From Onstottus_B arcticum (GTDB taxonomy: Bacteria > Acidobacteriota > Blastocatellia > UBA7656), in assembly GCA_038040485.1 (NCBI GenBank), contig JBBPIE010000026.1, forward strand, positions 1 through 64,000: DNA of 64,000 nucleotides, read 5' to 3'. A model generated the notes under the pieces. The model was not told where the DNA came from, did no database searches, and worked only from the letters and a program-made list of their open reading frames with translations. Position 1 is the stretch's first letter; every line of letters begins with the position of its first letter. The position numbers and the translations under genes were made by a program. This document shows, in pieces, positions 42,299 through 50,544 of the stretch.

Positions 42299-43336
42299 TC
42301 ACGAAAGAATTGAAACCAACTTGGAGCCCTCGACGATTCGCCCGATATCGTAGTGCGCCTCGCCGCTCGCATCAAGGTGTTCGCGCACGCTCGCCGCGCT
42401 TCCGGGGCTTGCGACGATGACCATCCCGATACCCATGTTGAACGTTCGATACATCTCCTGGTTGGAAACTCTCCCGATCTCGGCCAGCAAGTCAAACACG
42501 GCAAGCACCGGCCAAGAGCCCGCGCGAACTTCAGCCGCCGTGCCTGCCGGAAGAATCCGCGGCAAGTTCTCGACCAAGCCTCCGCCGGTGATGTGCGCAA
42601 GCCCTTTGATCGTGCCCGAATCCACGAGCTTATCAAGCGCGCCGAGATAGCTGCGATGCGGCTTCAACAGTTCCTCAGCGGCCGAGCTTCCAAGCGCGTC
42701 GATCTTCGCGTCCCTCTCGTAGCCGGCGACTTCAAACAACAGCTTTCGAGCGAGACTGTAGCCGTTCGTGTGAAGTCCGACCGACGGCAAACCGATCAGC
42801 ACATCACCCGATTGGATTCCAGAGCCATCAATTATCTTCTCGCGATCGACTACTCCGACAATAAAACCTGCCACGTCGTACTCGCCATCGGCATAAAAGC
42901 CGGGCATCGCGGCTGTCTCGCCGCCGATCAGCGCGCACTGAGCCTCGGTGCATCCGCGAGCAATGCCTTCGATGACCGAAGCGATCGTGTCGGGAACAAG
43001 CTTCCCCGCTGCGATGTAGTCCATGAAGAACAACGGCCGCGCGCCTTGAACCAGGATGTCGTTCACGCAATGGCACACCAGGTCGTAGCCTACCGTGTTG
43101 TGGATGCCGGTCATGAACGCGACGCGGAGCTTTGTACCAACACCGTCAGCCGAAGAAACAAGTACGGGCTCTCGCATCGCGCCGAAGTCCGCGCGGAACA
43201 TTCCGCCGAACGATCCGATCTCGGTCATAACTCGCGGCGTAAACGTCGAACGCGCGAGCAGCTTTATCCGTTCCCTGGCCTGATTGGCGGCGTCTATGTC
43301 GACGCCCGCATCACGGTAGCTGAATTCTCTTGTCAT
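42299..43336 (-). CDS. purM: Phosphoribosylformylglycinamidine cyclo-ligase
   Basis: A 345-aa AIR synthetase, step 5 of purine synthesis (FGAM plus ATP to AIR). Typical segments: SYRDAGVDIDAANQARERIK at the start, SADGVGTKLRVAF, CHCVNDILVQGARPLFFMDY, GGETAAMPGFY, LPSVGLHTNGYSLAR and ITGGGLVENLPR. The ATG at 43336 matches the family N-terminus; the open frame extends upstream into the purF end. It is 26 nt after purF, so the two form an operon. Confidence 0.96.
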   Translation of the reverse strand: MTREFSYRDAGVDIDAANQARERIKLLARSTFTPRVMTEIGSFGGMFRADFGAMREPVLVSSADGVGTKLRVAFMTGIHNTVGYDLVCHCVNDILVQGARPLFFMDYIAAGKLVPDTIASVIEGIARGCTEAQCALIGGETAAMPGFYADGEYDVAGFIVGVVDREKIIDGSGIQSGDVLIGLPSVGLHTNGYSLARKLLFEVAGYERDAKIDALGSSAAEELLKPHRSYLGALDKLVDSGTIKGLAHITGGGLVENLPRILPAGTAAEVRAGSWPVLAVFDLLAEIGRVSNQEMYRTFNMGIGMVIVASPGSAASVREHLDASGEAHYDIGRIVEGSKLVSILS

Positions 43337-43362
43337 CGGTTGAGTGTTCTGAAATGGCGGGC

Positions 43363-44793
43363 TTAAGTTCGAGGCCAAACCGAATCGCGTTGAAGCGCTC
43401 CCTCTTCCCTTTCGGTCTTTGTTCGGGCAGCCGAGGTCACCGGTATCGGATAGTCGTTCGTGTAACAAGCCGTGCAGTGACGGTTGCCTTTCGGATCGCC
43501 ACACGCCCGCAGCAAGCCATCCAGGCTCAAGTAGCCCAGACTGTCCGCGTCGATAAACCTGGCGATCTCTTCGATCTTCAAGTTGGCGCCGATCAACTCG
43601 TCCCGCGTCGGAGTGTCAACGCCGTAAAAACACGGCGCGATCGTCGGCGGACAGCTTATGCGGACGTGCACTTCGCGCGCGCCGGCTTGACGGACCATCT
43701 GCACAATCTTCTTCGAAGTCGTCCCGCGCACGATCGAATCGTCGATCAGCACGACTCGCAAGCCTTCGATTAAGTCGCGCACCGGGTTCAGTTTGACCTT
43801 CACGCCGAAATGGCGAATCGATTGTTTGGGCTCGATAAACGTTCGCCCGACGTAGTGATTTCGCACGAGCCCGAAGCGGAACTTCAAGCCCGACTCCGAG
43901 GCGTAACCGATCGCCGCCGCAACTCCCGAGTCCGGCACCGGCACTACGATGTCGGCGTCGGCCGGGTGCTCGCGCGCAAGCTGCTGACCCATCTTGTGCC
44001 TGCTCTTGTTGACCGAGCGCCCGAACACGATCGAATCGGGACGCGAGAAGTAAACATGCTCGAAGATGCAATGCGCGGGTTTTTCCTTCGCGAGCGGGAA
44101 CGACGAGTGCAACCCGAAGCCGTCGATGACCAGAATCTCGCCCGGTTGAACGTCTCGAAGATAGGTCGCGTCTATCAAGTCGAACGCGCAAGTCTCCGAA
44201 GCTACGACATAAGCATCGCCCAGTTGGCCGAGACACATCGGGCGAAATCCGCGTGGGTCGCGCACCGCGATCAGGCTGTCTTTTGTAAGAAACAGCATCG
44301 AGTACGCGCCTTCGACTTCCGTGAAGGTGTCCACGATTGCGTCGATCAGATCAACGGACCGGGAGCGAGCGATCTTGTGGAGGACAACTTCGGTGTCGGA
44401 AGTCGAGGAGAAGATCGCGCCTTGAAGCTCGAGCTCCGCCCTGACGTCCGACGCATAAGGAAGGTTCCCGTTGTGACAAAGCGAGATCTGTCCGCGATAC
44501 CCATCGACCAGGAAGGGTTGAGCTTCGCGCAACGATACGCTGCCGGCGGTCGAGTACCGCACGTGCCCGATCGCCGCGCGGCCGGGCACTTGCGCGAGTT
44601 GGTCCTGGTTGAAGATCTCGCTGACGTAGCCCATGCCTCGCGCGGCGTGAAGCTTCTCGCCGTCGGACGAAACGATCCCGGCCGACTCCTGGCCTCGATG
44701 CTGCAAGGCGTAGAGTCCGAGATAGCTGAGCCGCGCGGCATCCTCGTGGTTGAAGATGCCAAACACGCCGCATTCTTCTCTTAGCTTGTCCAT
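43363..44793 (-). CDS. purF: Amidophosphoribosyltransferase
   Basis: A 476-aa glutamine PRPP amidotransferase, the first committed step of purine synthesis. The start at 44793 gives MDKLREECGVFGIF; Cys8 would be the N-terminal nucleophile after removal of a seven-residue propeptide. Glutaminase motifs RGQESAGI and GHVRYSTAGS and the PRPP loop VVLIDDSIVRGTTS are clear. Four Cys positions (including CGDPKGNRHCTAC near the C-terminus) fit the iron-sulfur form known from Bacillus. purM follows 26 nt downstream. Confidence 0.96.
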   Translation of the reverse strand: MDKLREECGVFGIFNHEDAARLSYLGLYALQHRGQESAGIVSSDGEKLHAARGMGYVSEIFNQDQLAQVPGRAAIGHVRYSTAGSVSLREAQPFLVDGYRGQISLCHNGNLPYASDVRAELELQGAIFSSTSDTEVVLHKIARSRSVDLIDAIVDTFTEVEGAYSMLFLTKDSLIAVRDPRGFRPMCLGQLGDAYVVASETCAFDLIDATYLRDVQPGEILVIDGFGLHSSFPLAKEKPAHCIFEHVYFSRPDSIVFGRSVNKSRHKMGQQLAREHPADADIVVPVPDSGVAAAIGYASESGLKFRFGLVRNHYVGRTFIEPKQSIRHFGVKVKLNPVRDLIEGLRVVLIDDSIVRGTTSKKIVQMVRQAGAREVHVRISCPPTIAPCFYGVDTPTRDELIGANLKIEEIARFIDADSLGYLSLDGLLRACGDPKGNRHCTACYTNDYPIPVTSAARTKTEREEGALQRDSVWPRT

Positions 44794-44865
44794 GCTTGTG
44801 TGGAGGAGGAATCTTAACTTGTGAGAAGGAATCTTAACGGGATCGGGAGCGACTATCAAACTCAA

Positions 44866-45020
44866 GTAGTGTCCTATTTGTGTGTTGCTCGATTGGAAAA
44901 CCGCCAAGACGCCAAGTCGCCAAGGTCAGACCAAGAATTCGATGAGAATCTTGGCGCTCTTGGCGTCTTGGCGGTTGGTCGATTCGCCGACAAACGAGCA
45001 ACACAACTTTAGGACACTAC
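44866..45020. mobile_element. MITE-like inverted-repeat element, family B (copy 2)
   Basis: A 155-nt element with perfect terminal inverted repeats GTAGTGTCCTA / TAGGACACTAC and an inner palindrome of CGCCAAGACGCCAAG units. Its reverse complement matches 30603-30760 almost base for base, including the non-palindromic segment GTCGGCGAATCGACCAACCG. It carries no gene and sits in the 333-nt space between purF and the VWA gene. Confidence 0.8.
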
Positions 45021-45085
45021 CCAAAGTCAAGTCGCGTTGGAGAGTCGCACTCCAAGAAGTAGGCTGTTTGGATGGTGTGAGCTAA

Positions 45086-45111
45086 GGGCGGCCACGGTGG
45101 GCCGCCCGTAC
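45086..45111. repeat. Short family D hairpin (copy 2)
   Basis: GGGCGGCCACGGTGGGCCGCCC followed by GTAC is a compact version of the family D palindrome; it ends 16 nt after the stop codon of the downstream minus-strand VWA gene and could terminate its transcript. Confidence 0.65.
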
Positions 45112-45126
45112 AGGCAAACGAGTTTC

Positions 45127-47673
45127 TCACTTCGCGTAGTAGCCTTTTCGAGTTCTCACCGCGGCATCCGGCTTATCAACCGTCACGCGCACTCGCCGAT
45201 AAGTCCCATCCTTCTCCGGGTTGGTTGGGTAGTAGCCTACGCTGTACATCGTGCGAATCGCGGCGGCGACTTGCTTGTAGACTCCCGCGAGATCGCTGGC
45301 CTTCTCAGCTTTGAACAAGCGTGCGCCGCTCACTTCGGCTATTCGATCGAGCTGGTCTCGGCCGACCGCGTACGCTTCAGAGGTGCTGTTCCCTCTCTCG
45401 AACACCTCTTCGTACTCGGTGTCGAGATAGATCGGAAACACCAGCGTGTCCGACTCTTCGAGCTTGTGAGCAAGCTGATTAAACGACACGCGAGTCGGAG
45501 CCGGGTTGTAGCGGTCAAGCGAGCTGTCGACGCCGTCGGTCATCACTACGATCGCGTTTCTCTCGCCGCGCGTGTTGCGAAGCGTGTCCACCAATGAGAA
45601 CCACATTGCTTCGTAGAAAGCGGTGCCACCTTGCGGTCTCCGGATCGCCATTATCCGTTCCTTCAGCTCGTTGCGATTCGATGTGAGTTGAGAAACCACG
45701 CGCACCTGGTCGGTGAAGGTCACTACTGCGACCCGGTCTCGCGGCTCGATGACGTCGATGAACCGCAGCGCCGCGGACTTTATCACGTCGAGCTTGTCCT
45801 GGATCGAACCCGACAGATCGAGCAGCAAAACAAGGTTGAACGGAGCAGTTGTGGGCGCGAAGAATTCGACCTTCTGAGCCTGGCCGTTCTCAGCCACGCG
45901 GAAGTCTTCCTTCTTCAGGCTGCCAAACGACGCTCCGGATCGATTCGTGACCGAGACGTTCAAGTTGACCACAGCGGACTTGAGCACAATCGTGTCTTCG
46001 TTCGCGCTGCCGCTTCCGGCAGGTCGCGGATCAGCCGTCTCTTCGCCTGAGAGCTCCGGCGAATCGCGGCGCAGAACCGGGGGCGCGCCAGTTCGTGTGT
46101 TTCCGGAAGCAATCTCCCGCGCGTCTTCGGGCTCGCCCGGCGCTGTTGTGTTTCTTCGGGAGCCTTGCGGATCGTAAGCCGAGCGCGAATTCCCTGCGTC
46201 GTTCGTCCGGTCGTACTCGTTAGGGGGCGGTGCCTGGCGCGAGGACCTGCTGCCCGAGCCTTTCGATTGCGGAGGGTTCCGGTCGATTGTCAGCGATTCG
46301 TCCTGGTCATCGGGTTGAGGGAAGATCGAGTTGTCGGAGCTTGGCGAGGCGCCTAACGGTTGATTGGCGGGAATGATCCTGACTCGAAGCCCCGAGTCTC
46401 CGCCTCGCATGACTTTGTTCTTGCGTTCGCGTTCCAGCGGACCGCGCTTTGCGGTGAAGCCGTCATCGTCGGAGACCCCTGACCCGGCAAAGACCGCCGT
46501 GCCGCCTCCGGAAGAACCGTTGGAAGGTATCGATTGGTTACGCGCCGCCTGACGGCCTGACTGGTTCGAACTTGCGCCGGCAGCAGAGTCCGCGTCTTGA
46601 TCATCAGGCTGAGGATAGATCGAGCCGCTCGCGTTTCCCGACGAAGGGATTGCGCCAGGGATGATTCGCGTGCGCATCCCGGAGTTGCCGCTGCTCGAGT
46701 CTTTCGACTGGCGGTTGCGCGCGAACTTGCCGGTCTCTGACTGGGATGTCGATTGATCGGCAACATCCGAGCCGGCAAACACGACTGAGCCGTTGCCGGA
46801 CGTCGTGTTGTTGGCGCGCGAGATCGGACGATTCGGCTGAGTGCCCGTTTCCTCAATTGTGACTTGATCGTCCTCCGATTCGCCGCCCGAGCCGTTCGTT
46901 TGCTGTGAATCCAACGGAGGCCGGTCGAAGGCTGCCACGCGCGACTGCTGCGAGTCTTCGGGCTTCCGCACGGCGGGCGCGGCATTGCGCGGCGCGTTTG
47001 CATTTCGTGCAAGCGCGGTTGAGTTAGGCCCCGGCGCAAGCGTGATGTTGCCGCTTTGCGAACTGAGCGTGATGTCCGCGGAGCCCTCACCGATTCTCCC
47101 TCGCAGCCGGTGGGTTCCGTCTCGCTCTGAATCGGCAAGCGCGAGCGTAGACTTCACGATCCCCTGAGTCGATTGCATTGCGACTCGCGCATCATCGAGG
47201 CTCGGGAGCCGGTAGCCGATGCCGCCGCTGGTAGTCTCGACGACCACGCCGGTCAGCGAGCCGCTCACATCGACGGGCCACGCGCCGCCCGTTACTTCAA
47301 GCCGCGAACCTCGCGGCACAGACACAGTGAGATCGATTCGCGCGGCGCTTGCGCCTTGCTTGCATTGGATGACCACGGTGTTGCCCATGCCCATCAACAC
47401 AAGCTCGCCTGGCTCAAGGGCGACTGGCGTCACCCCCTTCTTTTCAGCGGTCACGCGCACTGTTTGGCCCTCCCAGGCTTCAACCCGTGTTGACCCGCGA
47501 GAGTTCTCGACTCGCACTTCACCGCCGGGTTGAAGCGCGAAGCTTTCAACTCGCGTCGATGAGCCTTGACCCTTGAGCGTGTTGGTTGAAATCAGGAAGG
47601 CGACTGCGAAAAAGAGCGCTAACGCTACGCGATGGAAATAATCCCGTCGCAGCTTGGGGGCTGACGTTCTCAT
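45127..47673 (-). CDS. Secreted VWA protein with acidobacterial VWFA-related domain and internal duplication
   Basis: An 848-aa secreted protein. The ATG at 47673 has GGAGG six nt upstream and yields a signal peptide (VALALFFAVAFLISTNTLKG). Residues of about 40-230 resemble a DUF4097-like beta-repeat domain, 250-560 are low complexity, and about 600-800 form a von Willebrand factor A domain with the metal-ion site LLLDLSGSIQD and TDGVDSSLDR, matching the VWFA-related acidobacterial domain. In the linker a segment of about 60 residues occurs twice (near 295-356 and 394-456, ending YPQPDDQD and FPQPDDQD). Probably a cell-surface or periplasmic adhesion/scaffold protein; the function is unproven. 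Confidence 0.85.
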   Translation of the reverse strand: MRTSAPKLRRDYFHRVALALFFAVAFLISTNTLKGQGSSTRVESFALQPGGEVRVENSRGSTRVEAWEGQTVRVTAEKKGVTPVALEPGELVLMGMGNTVVIQCKQGASAARIDLTVSVPRGSRLEVTGGAWPVDVSGSLTGVVVETTSGGIGYRLPSLDDARVAMQSTQGIVKSTLALADSERDGTHRLRGRIGEGSADITLSSQSGNITLAPGPNSTALARNANAPRNAAPAVRKPEDSQQSRVAAFDRPPLDSQQTNGSGGESEDDQVTIEETGTQPNRPISRANNTTSGNGSVVFAGSDVADQSTSQSETGKFARNRQSKDSSSGNSGMRTRIIPGAIPSSGNASGSIYPQPDDQDADSAAGASSNQSGRQAARNQSIPSNGSSGGGTAVFAGSGVSDDDGFTAKRGPLERERKNKVMRGGDSGLRVRIIPANQPLGASPSSDNSIFPQPDDQDESLTIDRNPPQSKGSGSRSSRQAPPPNEYDRTNDAGNSRSAYDPQGSRRNTTAPGEPEDAREIASGNTRTGAPPVLRRDSPELSGEETADPRPAGSGSANEDTIVLKSAVVNLNVSVTNRSGASFGSLKKEDFRVAENGQAQKVEFFAPTTAPFNLVLLLDLSGSIQDKLDVIKSAALRFIDVIEPRDRVAVVTFTDQVRVVSQLTSNRNELKERIMAIRRPQGGTAFYEAMWFSLVDTLRNTRGERNAIVVMTDGVDSSLDRYNPAPTRVSFNQLAHKLEESDTLVFPIYLDTEYEEVFERGNSTSEAYAVGRDQLDRIAEVSGARLFKAEKASDLAGVYKQVAAAIRTMYSVGYYPTNPEKDGTYRRVRVTVDKPDAAVRTRKGYYAK

Positions 47674-47823
47674 GGCTACCTCCGGCAAACGAACCTTGAA
47701 AGGTGAAGCGAACGCGAAGAGAGTTTCGTCTCTCCACGAGATCAAAGTGCGAATGGTTCGATTGTCGGCCAGGAAAAAATCAGAGTCAAACCGGGATGCG
47801 CTCACCCATTCGGGTATCCGAGC

Positions 47824-49548
47824 CTAAGTGGTGGGTCTGTTCGAGCGAGCGTCGCGGGCGTTGTAGCCTCGGCGATGGCGCACGGCGATATCGTCGCGTC
47901 CTTTTACAGAAACGCGAATCGAGCGGTAGCCTCCGTTTGATAGCGGGTTACTCGGGTAGTAGCTGAGAACGTAGACGTGGCGCAGTTCGTCCGCGATACG
48001 AATCGCAAGCCGAGTCATATCGCCGACCTGCTCTGCGTCGAACACGGGACCGCCGCCTGCCGCCGTGATGTCAGTCATGAAGTCACCGCCTCTGGAGCCT
48101 CGCCGCGACGATTGCGGGTTCCCGGAAGGATCGGCGTTTGGGTCGGGCGTCAACGGACCGCGCCGGCGGCGCTGAGGAAACGGCCAGGGGAACGGAAGCG
48201 GGAAAGGTATCTGAGTCTGCGGGTCCGGGAACCGCGGCCACCGATTTCTCATATTTCCGCCGTTGCCCGACCCGGGATAACGCAGACCGTACACCAGGAC
48301 ATCCGACTCCGTGACGATGTTGACCGCATCGTCGTAAGTTGCTCGACGGCTGGTCGTATCCTCACCATCGGAAAACAGGATGAGCGCCTTGCGGCCCTCG
48401 ACGCTTCGAAGCCTCTGCGCGACGGTCTCATACACAGCGTCATAGACGCTTGTGCCGGAGCCGGTCGAGATGCTGCGAATCGCGGACTCGAGCATGCGCC
48501 GGTCACTTGTGAAATCAGTCAGGAACTGCGCGCGCTTATCAAAGGACACCACCATCACGCGGTCGTGCGCACGAAGCTGGCGGACGAACGCAATCGCGGC
48601 GTCTTGAATGTTGGGAATGTTGTCTGCAACGCTGGGGCTCACGTCAAGAAGGAGCGCCACGGTGAATGGCACTTCTTCGCTGCCGAATGAAGCGACCTGT
48701 TGCCGGACACCGTCTTCAAGAAGGAGAAAGTCGTTCTTGGTCAACTGCGGGATATACCGCCCGGAGCGATCGCTCACCAAGAGCGGGAGGTTGATCAGCG
48801 TTGATTCGAGCTTGATCGCTTCGTCGGCGCCGCCGGGCCGGGGCTCACTTTGCTCGCGTTGGGTTGTTCTGCCGGACGGCAGCGACGCGTCGCCCCGTTG
48901 AGACTGGCGGTTTGCTTCAGGTGGCGGATCGGACGGACGCCGAAGCGTGGGCCGTTGCTGCGTGCCTCGCTCCGCGCGCGGGTCGTCGATGTCGACTCCT
49001 GATCCGTTGCGCGAGCTCGCCCCAGAGGTTTGCGGGGGGCTTTGCTGACCGCGCGTGTCGGGCGTCGTTCGCGCGCCTGATCGGTCATCGTTAGTCGAGA
49101 GCTGCGGCTTGCGTCGGGCGGGCTCTTGAGGGGCTTGAGACGCTTGAGACTGCGGGCCGCTGCCAAGCGCGGGCCGGTCGAAAGCAGGCACATCTCGCCG
49201 CTGGCTTGTCCGCTGCGAGTCTTTTTCTTGAAGCGAGGAGTCTGGGTCACGCTGCTGCGAGTCAACATCGGAGCTTTTCTGCTCAGTACTGGTTGCCTTG
49301 GCAGGCCTTGCGTCACGAGCCGGGGTCTGCACTTCCGTCTGAGGTTCATCGGAGTCGCCCTGTTGAGCCGTCACCGCCTGATTCGGCTTCGCGGCCGGAC
49401 CGGTCGAAGAGTCGTTCTTCCCGCGTCGCGGTCGCGCTTCTGGGCTAGATTGCTGGCCGCCAAGAGCAGGTGCTGGAGGAAGCAATGAGACAACGGAGAT
49501 CGCAATCAGAATGAATGCAGCGAGCGAGCGGATGAAGTTGCTCCTCAT
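47824..49548 (-). CDS. Secreted VWA protein with acidobacterial VWFA-related domain
   Basis: A 574-aa protein. Signal peptide FIRSLAAFILIAISVVSLLP, then a Pro/Gln/Ser/Arg-rich disordered stretch to about residue 235 and a VWA domain of about 245-560 with MIDAS-type ALLLDVSPSVAD and LFSDGEDTTSRR. The C-terminal GGYRSIRVSVKGRDDIAVRHRRGYNA is shared with the downstream VWA gene. GGAG precedes the ATG. The two VWA genes are separated by 150 nt and probably arose by duplication, but only the other carries a DUF4097-like part. Confidence 0.87.
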   Translation of the reverse strand: MRSNFIRSLAAFILIAISVVSLLPPAPALGGQQSSPEARPRRGKNDSSTGPAAKPNQAVTAQQGDSDEPQTEVQTPARDARPAKATSTEQKSSDVDSQQRDPDSSLQEKDSQRTSQRRDVPAFDRPALGSGPQSQASQAPQEPARRKPQLSTNDDRSGARTTPDTRGQQSPPQTSGASSRNGSGVDIDDPRAERGTQQRPTLRRPSDPPPEANRQSQRGDASLPSGRTTQREQSEPRPGGADEAIKLESTLINLPLLVSDRSGRYIPQLTKNDFLLLEDGVRQQVASFGSEEVPFTVALLLDVSPSVADNIPNIQDAAIAFVRQLRAHDRVMVVSFDKRAQFLTDFTSDRRMLESAIRSISTGSGTSVYDAVYETVAQRLRSVEGRKALILFSDGEDTTSRRATYDDAVNIVTESDVLVYGLRYPGSGNGGNMRNRWPRFPDPQTQIPFPLPFPWPFPQRRRRGPLTPDPNADPSGNPQSSRRGSRGGDFMTDITAAGGGPVFDAEQVGDMTRLAIRIADELRHVYVLSYYPSNPLSNGGYRSIRVSVKGRDDIAVRHRRGYNARDARSNRPTT

Positions 49549-49775
49549 AGTTTAACTCCGAAGCCTCAATCCTAAACGGGTTAGTGCCCTTGCGCAACGG
49601 CTCAAGTCGCAAGCGGGCGAGCCCGCCGCTTCGACCTCCCGGGTTCGATGACATTAAGTCGCCGGCGCGTTGACCGGAGTTTGGAAATTCTTCAAGGAGT
49701 TGAACAGTCGTACGCCCCCGCGCCCTTGCCTGGCCGGGCGCGCTGAGTGAGCCGGAGCCAACGCGTAACGGTAGG

Positions 49776-50177
49776 TCACCGCCCGGTGTATAAGGTGTTT
49801 TCGTCCACGAAGCAAAGCCCGTTGCCCCACGGGTCTTTGGCGTAAAACGATCGTTCACCCCACGGGCGCACTACAATGTCGCCCGCACTCTCGTCGTGGA
49901 CATCCTCGTTGGAGAGGCAACCTAACTCAAGCGCTCTCGCATGAACCTCCTCGAGGTCCGCCACTGCAAAGTAGATGTCATCCGCGTTGGGCTTGGGCGT
50001 GATGCCGCCCGGCGTCGGGTCGAGTATCGCGAGGATGACCGGGCCGCAGTCGAAGTAGGCGCGCGATCCCCTCAGGGTCCTTCCCTCAATCGCGAGCAGC
50101 GTCGAATAGAAATCAACAGCCCTGGTCAAGTCAGACACTTCCACCATCACTCGAAACAGCCTCGGAACATTGGCCAT
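49776..50177 (-). CDS. VOC (glyoxalase/dioxygenase fold) family protein
   Basis: A 133-aa single-domain vicinal oxygen chelate protein: MVEVSDLTRAVDFYSTLLAI at the start and FYAKDPWGNGLCFVDEN at the end, the usual paired betaalphabetabetabeta units. AAGGAG precedes ATG 50177 at eight nt, which fixes the start. VOC proteins include glyoxalases, dioxygenases and antibiotic-binding proteins; the function here is unknown. It is not contiguous with the VOC cluster at 53.8-56 kb. Confidence 0.82.
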   Translation of the reverse strand: MANVPRLFRVMVEVSDLTRAVDFYSTLLAIEGRTLRGSRAYFDCGPVILAILDPTPGGITPKPNADDIYFAVADLEEVHARALELGCLSNEDVHDESAGDIVVRPWGERSFYAKDPWGNGLCFVDENTLYTGR

Positions 50178-50228
50178 GGTGCGACTCCTTTCTGTACCGT
50201 GTGTCTCTATATCAAAGCCGCTGTTCTT

Positions 50229-50364
50229 GAGCAACACGTTAAAGAGTCGCGGAGACTTGTCGGCGGAAAGCGGGCCGGATGCACCGCGCTCCCAGGGAGC
50301 AACACGTTAAACAGTCGCGGAGTCTTGTCGGCGGAAAGCAGGCAGGATGCTGCGCTCCCGGGGC
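50229..50364. repeat. Two-copy 68-nt tandem repeat
   Basis: The stretch starting GAGCAACACGTTAAAGAGTC (50229) recurs from 50297 with about ten substitutions; both copies end in GCGCTCCC. It lies in the 367-nt gap between the VOC gene and the tyrosinase gene; no gene is seen there. Confidence 0.75.
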
Positions 50365-50544
50365 TGGGCAAGTTGTGAAAGAGTCGCTGATCGTGCGGAC
50401 TGATTGCGGGGTGTGAATGCTTGACCGTTGGGCGCCCGCGCGCGATAAAGCTTGTCATTGAATCGCGGCTGGAGCCGTCGACTCAGGCAACGAAGCCTTC
50501 GCGCGCGAGCACCCGCTAATGGCAGCGAGTAACCTTTGCTTCAT

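Noticed and set aside
42353..43366. 337-codon antisense frame over purM
   Set aside because: Shadow of purM in a GC-rich genome; no ribosome binding site and no domain features. The similar long frame over purF (43810-44784) was rejected for the same reason.
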